Shown here: positions 18,318 to 27,437 of the stretch, piece after piece
Numbering within the stretch: position 1 is the first letter of the stretch
How the letters are laid out: every line of letters starts with the position of its first letter
Assembly (NCBI GenBank): GCA_026390575.1
Contig: JAPLFR010000007.1
Span: forward strand, 186,001-250,000
Reading direction: 5' to 3'
Source of the DNA: Ignavibacteriales bacterium
GTDB taxonomy: Bacteria; Bacteroidota; Ignavibacteria; UBA10030
Length of the DNA stretch: 64,000 nt
Notes under the pieces: model-generated
Databases searched by the model: none
The model's input: the letters and a program-made list of their open reading frames with translations, nothing else
Told to the model about the DNA's origin: nothing
Translations under genes and position numbers: made by a program

Positions 18318-19283
18318 TTATACTTTCAGTAATTCTTTCCATATAAGTGCAGCAGCTCCTAGAATCGCAGAATTTCCTTTCGGCAAACCCGATCGCAATA
18401 ATCGTACTTTATTCTTAAAAATGCCGAGAAGATATTCTTCCATATATTTCTTTGTCGGCACAAAAATAAAATCCCCCGCTGCAGCCAATCCTCCGAAAAG
18501 AATAATTGCTTCCGGACTTGTATAGGCAACCGAATCTGCAAGTTTCAATCCAAGATATCGACCTGTCATTTCAAATGCTTCCAAAGCGAGTTTATCTCCA
18601 TGCTGTGCTGCTTCATAAATGCGTTTTGAAGTGAGCTTGTCGAGACTGATTTCTCGAAGTTCACTTGGGGATGATGACTCATGAAGAAGTTCCTCAACCG
18701 TCCGGCAAATTCCGCTTGCCGATGCGTACGTCTCCAAGCATCCGCGCCGTCCGCAGCCGCACAAACGTCCATTCGGATCGACAATTGTATGACCGATCTC
18801 TCCTGCAAAGCCATCATGTCCGTAAATGAGTTCTCCATTTGCTACAATACCGCTGCCAAGTCCGGTTCCCAGCGTAATCACAATGAAATCTTTCATTCCT
18901 TTTGCCGCTCCGAACAATTGTTCTCCCAGAGCAGCGGCATTCGCATCATTCGTCAACACAACGGGGATGGAATACCAGCGCTTCAGTGTCGCGACAACAT
19001 CGACATACTTCCAGCTTAAATTCGGCGGCTGTTCAATAGTACCCTTATAATAATTACCATTAGGAGCACCCAAGCCGATGCCAACAAGTTTCAGTTGATC
19101 TTTTTTTGGCGCAAAGAGTTTCTCTGCTTCGTTATGAAGCCGTTCAAAGAATTCGTCTGACGGCCGAAGTGCTTCTGTCGACATCTCCCCTTCAGCGAGA
19201 AGATTTCCGGTCTTATCGACATAACCAAATTTCGTGTTGGTGCCTCCGATATCAACGCCAAGTACTACTTCTTTTTGATTCAT
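18318..19283 (-). CDS. ROK-family sugar kinase (glucokinase-like)
   Basis: 321 residues. The phosphate loop GVDIGGTNTKFGYV is at residues 9-22, the catalytic Asp in LTNDANAAALGE, and the zinc-binding ROK signature CGCGRRGCLE near 173-182. It phosphorylates a hexose, most likely glucose or mannose given the adjacent beta-mannosidase. The ATG overlaps the preserved stop of the broken transporter (ATGA at 19280-19283), showing that the two were once translationally coupled. Confidence 0.9.
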   Translation of the reverse strand: MNQKEVVLGVDIGGTNTKFGYVDKTGNLLAEGEMSTEALRPSDEFFERLHNEAEKLFAPKKDQLKLVGIGLGAPNGNYYKGTIEQPPNLSWKYVDVVATLKRWYSIPVVLTNDANAAALGEQLFGAAKGMKDFIVITLGTGLGSGIVANGELIYGHDGFAGEIGHTIVDPNGRLCGCGRRGCLETYASASGICRTVEELLHESSSPSELREISLDKLTSKRIYEAAQHGDKLALEAFEMTGRYLGLKLADSVAYTSPEAIILFGGLAAAGDFIFVPTKKYMEEYLLGIFKNKVRLLRSGLPKGNSAILGAAALIWKELLKV

Positions 19284-19674
19284 GCCTCTCCTTTTTTATA
19301 TGCGGGAATATGTCCCTTCATTCCATAGAACGTCAGGTAGAGATAACAAATAATCGGTATAAAGATGCATGATAAAATCCGGCACAAGCAGCGGCAGAGA
19401 TCAGAAGACCAAGGATAATACCGTTCTTATATCCCATTTTGCTCATGGGATCTCCCCAGAGTACCGAAATTATGAAATAAACGACCGAACCGATAAAATA
19501 TGCGCCGAAAAATGTGAACTGGACATACATCGACTGGTAGCGGTTAAGCTCGAACATTTTTTTAAGGAACGGAATCAGAATATCGTTGAGTACCATGATA
19601 AATCCCCACATAAAAAAAAGGGATGTAAGAACTACTAACGCAGTTGTATATTTTGGATTTTTTTCGTCCATCAT
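19280..19674 (-). pseudogene. FucP-like MFS sugar transporter, middle deleted
   Basis: The first about 97 codons encode a normal N-terminus of a FucP/glucose-galactose-type MFS symporter (TALVVLTSLFFMWGF, then LNDILIPFLKK). After AAACAGFYH the frame runs 12 more codons into a TGA. In another frame the same DNA encodes a typical FucP-family C-terminus, IFIPIICYLYLTFYG then MKGHIPAYKKGEA, whose TGA overlaps the ROK start codon. About 300 codons of a usual roughly 420-residue protein are therefore missing, with an out-of-frame join near 19365-19375. Either a real deletion or an assembly join could explain this. Confidence 0.85.
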
Positions 19675-19714
19675 TCACCTTTCGAACTTCTTCACCGCTT
19701 AAATCGGATAGGGA

Positions 19715-20506
19715 TCATTGTTCACTGTGATGGTTGATTGCAGAAAGATTTCGTGATAGGAAAATGAATTCTTCCACGCTCAAATCTTCCGGTCTCCTCG
19801 TCAAATCAACTTGAATTTGTTTTAACACTGCATCATCGTATCCCATCGACTTCAATCCGTTCCGCAGCGTCTTTCGTCGCTGACCAAATGTAGAACGCAC
19901 GATCGATCGAAAAAGCATTTCATCACAATCCGGTAATTGTTCCTTGAATTTAAAACAGACGACGGCAGAATCCACTTCCGGCTTTGGGAAAAAACAATTC
20001 CGCGAAACCTTGAAGAGCATTTCACATTCGGTGTAGAATTGGGTGAAGATTGAAAGTATTCCATATTCCTTGTTCTTCGGCGGAGCAATAAGGCGCCTCG
20101 CCACTTCAAATTGCACCATCAATGTCGCATCGGCAACTGCCATCCGTGCATCGAACAGCCAGAAGAGAATTTCACTCGTAAGATAATATGGAATATTGCC
20201 AACAACACGCACTTTTTTCCCGTTGTGTTGTGCCAGTTCGGCAAGATTGAGTTCGAGAACATCGCGGTGTATCAGTTCCAATTTCTCGCCAAATCGTTCC
20301 TGAAGAAGCCGAACTGCCCTCTCGTCCACTTCGATACCGACAAGTTTCACCGGCTTTTCACACAAATGCTTTGTCAGCGCACCTTGACCGGAACCGATTT
20401 CTACAACAACATCGCCGGTCCGAAGGTCAAGGCTTTCTACAATTTTGTGCAGGATGTTTTCATCCCGCAGAAAGTTTTGACCCAGAGCTTTGAGTGGTTT
20501 CAGCAC
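19715..20506 (-). CDS. rsmA: 16S rRNA dimethyladenosine transferase (KsgA)
   Basis: Dimethylates the two adjacent adenosines in the 3' hairpin loop of 16S rRNA during small-subunit maturation. 263 residues. KALGQNFLRDENIL at the N-terminus, SAM-binding VVEIGSGQGALTKHL near 35-49, and the catalytic NIPYYLTS motif near 113-120. The start at 20506 matches family N-termini. Confidence 0.96.
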   Translation of the reverse strand: MLKPLKALGQNFLRDENILHKIVESLDLRTGDVVVEIGSGQGALTKHLCEKPVKLVGIEVDERAVRLLQERFGEKLELIHRDVLELNLAELAQHNGKKVRVVGNIPYYLTSEILFWLFDARMAVADATLMVQFEVARRLIAPPKNKEYGILSIFTQFYTECEMLFKVSRNCFFPKPEVDSAVVCFKFKEQLPDCDEMLFRSIVRSTFGQRRKTLRNGLKSMGYDDAVLKQIQVDLTRRPEDLSVEEFIFLSRNLSAINHHSEQ

Positions 20507-20609
20507 AATAATTTCCGAATGAATGACCGTGTTAATATAACGAATGCGATGAGGGAAATCCAGAAGATATAGTTATTCGTATGACTCTGTGAATAGTACG
20601 AATATTGTA

Positions 20610-21089
20610 TCAATCAAAAAATTCTTTTCGGTCTGCAGAAATTGCTTTTGCATACAATTGCAGTGAACGGTGATCAATAATTCGTGTTTCTAACTCGTAT
20701 CCATTCACCTTGTTATATACCAATGCTTCTGAAAGCAGGCTCTCCTTAAAGAATCTTGATCGCGTTTTCCAAATCTTCCCTGCGACATACAATATAGTCC
20801 CTGTTTGACGCCGCTCATATTTTTTAATCAAACCACGCCGCATCAGTCCGGGTAATGTATCTACAGAAAAATGCTGCGCAATTCTGTCCTCGTCCCTGCT
20901 AAAGTCTTTCGTCCATTGTGCCGGAAGCACGAGGGCAGAATGGCGATGATTGGTAGTTCTTTGTATGTTGGAGTCGGGTTGATTTGTCCAAATAAAGACA
21001 ATATAGATCAATCCCAAACCGATTATCAGTTTTATGAGGTTTCCACAAAAACGCGGATAGAAGAAACTCTTTTTATTTTCTGGATTCAT
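20610..21089 (-). CDS. Hypothetical membrane-anchored protein (159 aa)
   Basis: One transmembrane helix at about residues 17-35 after a basic N-terminus, then a soluble, charged region rich in Arg, Lys and Phe (residues about 45-159). No family recognised. Codon use looks ordinary and no other frame is better. It lies between GH88 and rsmA on the same strand with spacers of about 100 bp on each side. Confidence 0.55.
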   Translation of the reverse strand: MNPENKKSFFYPRFCGNLIKLIIGLGLIYIVFIWTNQPDSNIQRTTNHRHSALVLPAQWTKDFSRDEDRIAQHFSVDTLPGLMRRGLIKKYERRQTGTILYVAGKIWKTRSRFFKESLLSEALVYNKVNGYELETRIIDHRSLQLYAKAISADRKEFFD

Positions 21090-21190
21090 AATTTTGAACA
21101 GTCAACATGCGAAGCGCGTTCATTGTTGAGGTCCATTAGGTATATTGGACGTTCAAACTGTAAAAAGGTTCGCACAGCAGGAGCCGATTT

Positions 21191-22417
21191 TTACAAACCT
21201 TTTAACTTCTTCATTCTCATAAGAGCTTCGACATAATAATAATCGGCGTATATCAGCGGCACGTCCACTTCAGTCTTATTAGGCATATGCCCAACATTAT
21301 GTCGAAGAATAAAATTTCCTTGAGTACCTATTGCATTACGATATTCAGATGAGCTCAGGGTTCGAATTTGAGTTTCAGCGACCGAAAGATATTCTCCAGA
21401 TAATTTCGTTTCAACATACCGGCTCAGATCTATAAGTGCAGAACAAATAATGGATCCTGCCGAAGCATCGCGAAGGCAATCAGGAATATTGGGTGCATCG
21501 AAATCCCAATACGGAATTTTATCTTCGGGTAATCGCGGATGGTGAATAATAAAATCAGCAATGTGCTTTGCTTGTTCAAGGTATGCCGTGTCTTTCGTAA
21601 AACGATACATCATGGTAAAACCGTATAATCCCCATGCCTGACCGCGGGCCCAGGCAGAATAATTACTATATCCTTGTGCAGTTTCTTTAAGTTCAGGAAA
21701 TCCTGTAATAGTATCATAGCTTACGACGTGGTAACAGCTATAGTCGGAGCGGTAATGATTTTTCATAGTAACATTGGCATGCGATATTGCCGCATCTGAG
21801 AACGCCGGATATTGAAATTCTTGTGCAGCCCACATAAGCATTTCCAGGTTCATCATATTATCTATAATAACAGGATATTGCCATTGCTTATTCCATTCGG
21901 CATAATCCCATGAACGTATGCATCCAATAGATGGATGAAAGCGAGTGATGAGCGAATGTGACGCTGTCTGAATAATTTTTCTATAGGTTGAATCATGCGT
22001 GATCCTAAAGCCATTGCCAAAACTGCAAAATATTATAAAACCCACGTCGTGATTATTCGTGGTGAATTGCTGATCTTCCTCCCGACGAGTGTATTCCTGC
22101 GCCCATTTCTTTATTTCTTCTCTGCCGGAATATTCATACAAGTACCATAATACACCTGGGAAGAAGCCGCTTGTCCACCAGTCTGAACGACAGGTCTGTA
22201 AATTTTCGGATTTATCCGCCGTCTTGGGTAATAAGCCTGGTTGGTTTTGAAGGGAATGCGCCATACGCGAACTCTGTTGCACAGAAAAATCAAGGGCTTC
22301 TTGTACTACCTGCTTCAGAGGTTTTTGTATATCACGTTGAGCAATGAGTCCTGCTGGAAACAGAATAACAACAACACTCAAGATTGGAAATAATAAATGT
22401 CTTCTATATTCATTCAT
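21191..22417 (-). CDS. Glycoside hydrolase family 88 unsaturated glucuronyl hydrolase
   Basis: 408 residues from the ATG at 22417 (a TTG-started extension to 22447 is not needed). A signal peptide covers about residues 1-27. Family features are DWWTSGFFPG, NNHDVGF with one catalytic Asp, IIDNMMNLEML with the second, and ARGQAWGLYG. It hydrolyses the 4,5-unsaturated uronic acid left by polysaccharide lyases, such as ulvan or glycosaminoglycan fragments, in the periplasm. It lies 10 bp downstream of the remnant of a BNR_4-type protein, consistent with a former polysaccharide utilisation operon. Confidence 0.9.
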   Translation of the reverse strand: MNEYRRHLLFPILSVVVILFPAGLIAQRDIQKPLKQVVQEALDFSVQQSSRMAHSLQNQPGLLPKTADKSENLQTCRSDWWTSGFFPGVLWYLYEYSGREEIKKWAQEYTRREEDQQFTTNNHDVGFIIFCSFGNGFRITHDSTYRKIIQTASHSLITRFHPSIGCIRSWDYAEWNKQWQYPVIIDNMMNLEMLMWAAQEFQYPAFSDAAISHANVTMKNHYRSDYSCYHVVSYDTITGFPELKETAQGYSNYSAWARGQAWGLYGFTMMYRFTKDTAYLEQAKHIADFIIHHPRLPEDKIPYWDFDAPNIPDCLRDASAGSIICSALIDLSRYVETKLSGEYLSVAETQIRTLSSSEYRNAIGTQGNFILRHNVGHMPNKTEVDVPLIYADYYYVEALMRMKKLKGL

Positions 22418-22427
22418 CTTATTATGC

Positions 22428-22694
22428 TTAATATTCAACAAGTTCAAGCAATGTATTGGGTGGTTTTATATTCTGTTCTTGATCTCGATTGGGTGCGAGT
22501 GTTTCCCACCGGAGCAAATATCGGCCACACTTCGGATCTTTGCAGGAATCAAAAATTTATGCACTGCCATTCCGGGACAATGAGAATTGCTGCTGTCCAA
22601 TTTCACCGGATAAACTTACGCTCAAGGTAAGAAGGCAAATAAAAAGTGTGGTGATTCGTCCGCCAAGTTTCAAAAAATGAGATACTTTATTCAT
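22428..22694 (-). pseudogene. BNR_4-type secreted protein reduced to signal peptide and C-terminus
   Basis: From ATG at 22694 the frame reads a 45-residue piece that starts with a clear signal peptide (LKLGGRITTLFICLLTLSVS) and stops at TAA (22557-22559). The same frame then continues with CGRYLLRWETLAPNRDQ and LLELVEY, ending at 22428. RWETL-PNRD near the end is characteristic of BNR_4 repeat proteins and related ulvan-lyase-like propellers. The whole propeller body is absent, so only the two ends of the gene remain. Function is presumably lost. The family assignment rests on a short segment. Confidence 0.6.
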
Positions 22695-22946
22695 CAGTAC
22701 ATGCATCATAGTTGAGCGAGAAAAGCTCGTAAGATCTTAGGTGTTGATCGTTTCTTCACCCGCTAATGTACAAACGAAGTGAACGAAAAGCTATATCAAG
22801 AATAAAAGAGTTGAAAAATGCAAAATTGCTCAAAGAATATACTTTACGTTGATTGGTACAACGAAGACCTTTTGTATAATTGAAATTCAAACAAGAAGTT
22901 TTTATTATATCAGTAATAAATTCATTTTACTAAATATGAGAATACT
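22695..22946. other. Intergenic region between divergent genes
   Basis: No gene seen. A small CGAG-AAAA-GCTCG-like hairpin lies at about 22714-22730. The region must hold promoters for the divergent AlkD-like gene and the GH88 unit, but none is clear. Confidence 0.4.
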
Positions 22947-23669
22947 TTGAACTCCCAAACCAATTCAATCCTTACCACACTTTACTCCAACGCCAATCCC
23001 AAGAATGTCGAAGGTATGGCAAGATATGGCATTAAAAGTTCCCGTAATGTACTTGGTGTTTCCTCAAAACTTCTTTTCTCACTTGCTAACACCATTGGTA
23101 CCAATCAAGAGCTTGCACTCGAGCTCTGGCAAACCGGAATCTATGATGCACGAATTCTTGGCGCCCTCATTGCTGATCCAAAGCAGATAAAGAGAAGCAC
23201 AATGAATGCATGGGTGAAAGATTTTGACAACTGGGCAATTTGCGACGGTGTCTGCATGCATTGTTTCCGCGACACACCGTATGCGCAAGAACTTGCTTTG
23301 AAATGGGTAAAACAAAAACAGGAGTTTGTCCGGCGCGCCGGATTTACATTGATAGCGACGCTGTGCGTCAACGACAAAAAAGCGGATGATGCGGTATTTC
23401 TTCAATATCTTCCGCTTATTAAAAAATACGCTACAGACGAACGTACCTATGTGAAGAAAGCTGTCAACTGGGCGCTTCGTCAGATTGGAAAACGCAGTCT
23501 GAACCTCAATCCACATGCTATCAAGACTGCAGAAGAAATTCATAGGATGAATTCTTCTTCTGCGAAGTGGATCGCATCGGATGCACTGCGTGAATTACGC
23601 AGTCCCGCCGTACAGAAACGGTTGAAGAAATGGGCGGAACGATCAAAGAAAAATCAAAGGACGACCTGA
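22947..23669 (+). CDS. DNA alkylation repair protein, AlkD-like HEAT-repeat glycosylase
   Basis: 240 residues, all-alpha HEAT-like repeats. EGMARYGI near residue 22 and WVKDFDNWAICDGVC near 88-102 match the AlkC/AlkD family (PF08713), which excises positively charged alkylated bases. Two more helical repeats follow with YVKKAVNWALRQIGKR. TTG at 22947 is used because it preserves the normal N-terminus; the first ATG would remove part of the first repeat. It stands alone on the plus strand. Confidence 0.85.
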   Translation: MNSQTNSILTTLYSNANPKNVEGMARYGIKSSRNVLGVSSKLLFSLANTIGTNQELALELWQTGIYDARILGALIADPKQIKRSTMNAWVKDFDNWAICDGVCMHCFRDTPYAQELALKWVKQKQEFVRRAGFTLIATLCVNDKKADDAVFLQYLPLIKKYATDERTYVKKAVNWALRQIGKRSLNLNPHAIKTAEEIHRMNSSSAKWIASDALRELRSPAVQKRLKKWAERSKKNQRTT

Positions 23670-23715
23670 ATCTGCTAAACCATATGAATTCAAGTCTTGA
23701 GATCGCCATTTATTT

Positions 23716-24528
23716 TTAAATATTATAGCCGATACCTTTAAAAAACGTGTAACAAAAAACACCATCTGATTGAGTTGTCCTATATAAATCTTGAACTCCC
23801 TTATCAAATGATGGCGCATCCATTATTGAATTCTTAACAGCTTTCTCTTTCACCCCTTCAATCATAGAAGTAAAAGTATTCTTTGTGAATCCTTCCACAA
23901 AATCAGGTTTGCTTGAGTCTACATAGACCATTCTTGGAGATACTTTGCATTTCTTAAACCCTGAACTGACGAGCAAAGGATACAGCTGTCTGCCGATGAG
24001 TGCATTACCGCCATTCTCTGACTGCAATGTCACCTGAGCATTAATCGCGGCTTGTGCGTATTGGCTGTAAGGATAAAAGAAAGTCGAACCATGATCTCCT
24101 TCAATAAGAGTAATAGTTCCTCCCTTTTTTAAAACCTTTTTGAGAATGACTAATGCATCCTGAGGATTCGGAAGATGTTCAAGAACAAAACAAACAAAAA
24201 TATGGTCAAACGATTCTTCTTGAAATTTCAAATCAAAAATATTTGCGATCTGAAACTCTACATTACGGATATTAAGCGATTTGATAAGAGAATCTGCCTT
24301 CTGTAGCGACTCGTCTGAAATATCAATGGATATAAATTTTGAATCCGGATTCTTTGGAGCAATGATCTTGGTTTGCGCTCCAACTCCACAGCCAGCTTCA
24401 AGAATCGTTGAACCTTTTGGAAATATTGAATCGTAATGAAGAAGTTCACTTAAACAATTAGCTTGATCTTCTAATCTCACAGATTCTCGTTCGTTATACC
24501 CATGCACATAATGATGTTTCATATTCAA
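23716..24528 (-). CDS. Class I SAM-dependent methyltransferase
   Basis: 270 residues. Motif I is ILEAGCGVGAQT near residues 41-52; the acidic end of strand 2 is SIDISDES; motif IV is FDHIFVCFVLEHLPNP, as in the UbiE/methyltransferase-11 group. The substrate is unknown. It begins 19 bp beyond trpA, so it is probably the last gene of the trp transcript, although no biosynthetic role is obvious. Confidence 0.85.
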   Translation of the reverse strand: MNMKHHYVHGYNERESVRLEDQANCLSELLHYDSIFPKGSTILEAGCGVGAQTKIIAPKNPDSKFISIDISDESLQKADSLIKSLNIRNVEFQIANIFDLKFQEESFDHIFVCFVLEHLPNPQDALVILKKVLKKGGTITLIEGDHGSTFFYPYSQYAQAAINAQVTLQSENGGNALIGRQLYPLLVSSGFKKCKVSPRMVYVDSSKPDFVEGFTKNTFTSMIEGVKEKAVKNSIMDAPSFDKGVQDLYRTTQSDGVFCYTFFKGIGYNI

Positions 24529-24547
24529 CGATCTTCTTCAATTTAAA

Positions 24548-25324
24548 TTATAATGCCTTTTTGAGTTGTCGCACCCAATGACCGATTTTCCGTGGTGAAT
24601 CTCCCCGTGCAATCCTTTGAACAAGCGCACTCCCAATAATGACACCGTCTGCATATTGAGCTATGCGATGTGCATCTGCTGGAGTTTTGATACCAAACCC
24701 AACCAGCACTGGATTTTTCTTTGCTGATTTTTTTACATTACCGATATACCTGCTGCTTATCGAGTTTCCGGCAGAGCCAGTGACACCGGTTGTTGACACG
24801 CAGTAAAGGAATCCTTCTGACGCGCGGTCGATCATCGCAATTCTCTCGGGTGGCGTTGTCGGGGTCACAAGAATAATATTTGCAAGACCTGAACTCACAC
24901 AAATTGATTTGTATCTTTTTGATTCTTCAAGAGGCAATTCTGGAAGAATCACGCCATCTACCCCGGCTTTGGCCGCTGCACGAAAAAACCTCTCTGCACC
25001 GTACGTAAGAATTGGATTCAGATAACCCATCAACACCAAAGGAATTTCCGAAGACCGACGGATTGTTTTTACATACGAAAGAATTTTATCCAATGTCGTT
25101 CCTTGTTGCAAAGCAACATGGGAACTGTGTTGAATTACCGGTCCCTCTGCAAGAGGATCTGAAAACGGCATCCCCAGCTCGATGATGTCGGCTCCGCCTT
25201 TTTCAATTTCTGATACTAAGGGAAGAGTAGCATCAAGAGTCGGAAATCCCGCTGTCAAAAAGCATACGAGCGCTTTTTCTTTTCGTGCTGAGAGTGCTTG
25301 GAGCTTTGTTGTGATACGATTCAT
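24548..25324 (-). CDS. trpA: Tryptophan synthase alpha chain
   Basis: Cleaves indole-3-glycerol phosphate to indole and glyceraldehyde 3-phosphate; the indole tunnels to TrpB. 258 residues. Catalytic Glu in [19 protein letters not shown], second acid in [14 protein letters not shown], and phosphate-binding GFGIKTP and GVIIGSA. The start overlaps the trpB stop by 4 bp (ATGA), indicating coupled translation. Confidence 0.97.
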   Translation of the reverse strand: MNRITTKLQALSARKEKALVCFLTAGFPTLDATLPLVSEIEKGGADIIELGMPFSDPLAEGPVIQHSSHVALQQGTTLDKILSYVKTIRRSSEIPLVLMGYLNPILTYGAERFFRAAAKAGVDGVILPELPLEESKRYKSICVSSGLANIILVTPTTPPERIAMIDRASEGFLYCVSTTGVTGSAGNSISSRYIGNVKKSAKKNPVLVGFGIKTPADAHRIAQYADGVIIGSALVQRIARGDSPRKIGHWVRQLKKAL

Positions 25325-26538
25325 TTTATTTTACCTCCGATCGACAGCGCAGTCGAGTACATTGCCATATCCTTGTCGCCGCGGCCTGAAAGATTGACCA
25401 CAACAATATCCTTTTTTGATGTTGCAGGCATAAGTTTATTCAGATAGGCGAATGCATGCGCCGATTCGAGCGCGGGAATAATTCCCTCCAATCGCGTCAG
25501 AAGATGCGCGGCACTCAGTGCTTGTTTATCGGTAATGGATACATATGTAACTCTGCCAAGGTCTTTCAGCGCGCTATGCTCCGGGCCAACGCCGGGATAA
25601 TCAAGTCCGGCAGAAATGGAGTGCGCTAATTCTACTTGTCCATTCTTATCCTGCAGTAAATAACTGAACGAACCGTGCAATACGCCTGGTGTTCCTTTTG
25701 TCAGTGTTGCTGCATGTTTTTTCGTATGCAATCCGCATCCGGCAGCCTCCACGCCAATCATGCGAACATGATCCTGAATAAACGGAAAAAACAAACCCAT
25801 AGCATTACTGCCGCCTCCAACACAGGCAAGAAGAATGGAAGGAACCCTGCCCTCGCGACCAAGAATTTGTTTCCGCGTTTCTTCACCAATGATCGATTGA
25901 AAATCACGTACCATCATTGGATACGGATGCGGGCCTACGACCGAGCCGATAATATAAAACGTACTGTCAACATTGGTTACCCAATCACGGATGGCTTCGC
26001 TTGTTGCATCCTTTAATGTGCGACTTCCTGTTGTAACCGAAACAACTTTCGCGCCCAACATTTTCATCCGATGCACATTTAATTCCTGCCTCTGAATATC
26101 TTCTTCACCCATATATACAACACACGGCAATCCCATTTTTGCCGCAACTGTTGCTGTTGCAACGCCGTGCTGCCCCGCGCCCGTTTCTGCAATGATACGT
26201 TTCTTGCCTGCGCGTTTCGCCAATAAAATCTGACCTATCGTGTTATTGATTTTATGTGCACCTGTATGGCAGAGATCTTCGCGCTTTAAATAGATTTTCC
26301 CGCGCCTATAATGTTCTGTCAATCGATTTGCAAACGTCAATGGTGTTGGACGCCCTGCGTACGTGTGCAGCATCGTCGTAAATTCTTTTTTAAATTTCGG
26401 GTCGCGTTTTGCTTCTCGATAAAGTTCTTCAAGTTCGAACAATGCGTGCATGAGTGTCTCTGGTACAAATCTGCCGCCGTAGCTGCCAAAATATCCGCGC
26501 TTATCTGGATAGTCGTATAAGTGTTTTGTTGATTTCAT
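25321..26538 (-). CDS. trpB: Tryptophan synthase beta chain
   Basis: PLP enzyme condensing indole with serine. 405 residues from the ATG at 26538, which has AAGGAATCGG just upstream; the ORF extends to 26574 but adds a non-family leader. PLP Lys in [11 protein letters not shown], glycine-rich phosphate loop [10 protein letters not shown], and GRGDKD near the C-terminus. A 281-bp spacer with four hairpins separates it from trpF, the only large gap in the operon. Confidence 0.97.
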   Translation of the reverse strand: MKSTKHLYDYPDKRGYFGSYGGRFVPETLMHALFELEELYREAKRDPKFKKEFTTMLHTYAGRPTPLTFANRLTEHYRRGKIYLKREDLCHTGAHKINNTIGQILLAKRAGKKRIIAETGAGQHGVATATVAAKMGLPCVVYMGEEDIQRQELNVHRMKMLGAKVVSVTTGSRTLKDATSEAIRDWVTNVDSTFYIIGSVVGPHPYPMMVRDFQSIIGEETRKQILGREGRVPSILLACVGGGSNAMGLFFPFIQDHVRMIGVEAAGCGLHTKKHAATLTKGTPGVLHGSFSYLLQDKNGQVELAHSISAGLDYPGVGPEHSALKDLGRVTYVSITDKQALSAAHLLTRLEGIIPALESAHAFAYLNKLMPATSKKDIVVVNLSGRGDKDMAMYSTALSIGGKIK

Positions 26539-26819
26539 TTTTCCGATTCCTTGTTTTGTATCATTCTTCATCACCGCCAGTTACTTTCGGACAGTATAAT
26601 ATCCTTTTTTATTGTGGAACTCCTAACGGAATTCTCTGTCGCGTGTTACTGTTTTCCACAAACCTTGAATCCCTCGCGGGATTCTTTTCTCGTTTTGCTC
26701 GTTCGACAATTGTTCAACTCCATTAGGAATTGTTTGTTTTTACATATTTGTCGGTAATCTGAAATGAACTCCATAGGAGTTCAACCGATATTCTGGTAAA
26801 AAATAAATAGTCACAGATA
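26539..26819 (-). other. trpF-trpB intercistronic spacer
   Basis: All other junctions from trpE to trpA overlap by 4 bp, but trpF and trpB are separated by about 280 bp with no coding content. The spacer is mostly occupied by the four-palindrome array at 26617-26782. A separate internal promoter for trpBA could also lie here but is not evident. Confidence 0.6.
26617..26782. repeat. Array of four short palindromes at about 50-bp spacing
   Basis: Four hairpin-forming units share the plan GAAyyCC-N3/4-GGrrTTC: 26617-26634 (one mismatch), 26667-26684 (perfect 7-bp arms), 26715-26732 (CAACTCC/GGAATTG) and 26766-26782 (perfect GAACTCC-ATA-GGAGTTC). Their starts are 50, 48 and 51 bp apart, suggesting a degenerate tandem repeat of about 50 bp. 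Similar GAACTCC...GGAGTTC units with neighbouring ACATATT-type words are, as far as I recall, dispersed in Bacteroidota genomes. As part of the trp transcript they would form a row of stem-loops. Confidence 0.8.
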
Positions 26820-27437
26820 TCAAACACTTTCTATTTGATTGAGTTTTTCAAACAGCAACTTCAGTTTAGATCTACTTTTTTTTTCTGGACTTTCTTCAAC
26901 TCCACTGTTCACATCCACAGCATACGGCCGCACTTTCTGTGCTGCTTCAATTATATTTTCCGGTGTCAAACCACCGGCAAGAATAATGCGCCCATACTCC
27001 TTTGCTTTTATGGCTATTTCCCAATCAAAAGTCTGACCTGTACCGCCGAGCTTGCCGGATATCTTCGTATCTAAAAGGTACGCTGATCCTTTATATCGGC
27101 GAAGGATTTCCGGATTAAAGCTGGAATCAACACGAAATGATTTATACACAGGTACCGGAAAATTGGCAAGCTGTTTTGGCGATTCATTTCCATGAAGTTG
27201 AACGCAATTGATTCCTGTTTGTTCAATTACTCCAATAATTTCTTCTTGTGGTACATCAACAAAAACTCCAATCGGCACAACAAATGGCGGCAGTGCCCGA
27301 ATGATTTTTCGAGCGGCACTCGGAGCAATATAGCGCGGACTTGATTTAACGAAAATGAATCCCAGTGCGTCAGCGCCAAGTTCTGCCGCATAGAGCGCAT
27401 CATCAATATTCGTAATACCGCAAATTTTTACTTTCAC
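26820..27437 (-). CDS. trpF: Phosphoribosylanthranilate isomerase
   Basis: Amadori rearrangement of phosphoribosylanthranilate to CdRP. 205 residues. Catalytic Cys in VKICGITN at the N-terminus and catalytic Asp in AVDVNSGVE near the C-terminus; GADALGFIF and ILAGGLTPEN are standard TIM-barrel phosphate and core motifs. Overlaps trpC by 4 bp. Confidence 0.96.
   Translation of the reverse strand: MKVKICGITNIDDALYAAELGADALGFIFVKSSPRYIAPSAARKIIRALPPFVVPIGVFVDVPQEEIIGVIEQTGINCVQLHGNESPKQLANFPVPVYKSFRVDSSFNPEILRRYKGSAYLLDTKISGKLGGTGQTFDWEIAIKAKEYGRIILAGGLTPENIIEAAQKVRPYAVDVNSGVEESPEKKSRSKLKLLFEKLNQIESV

Noticed and set aside
26617-26782. CRISPR array in the trp operon
   Set aside because: Repeats are short degenerate palindromes with variable sequence, not identical direct repeats with spacers, and no cas genes are present.
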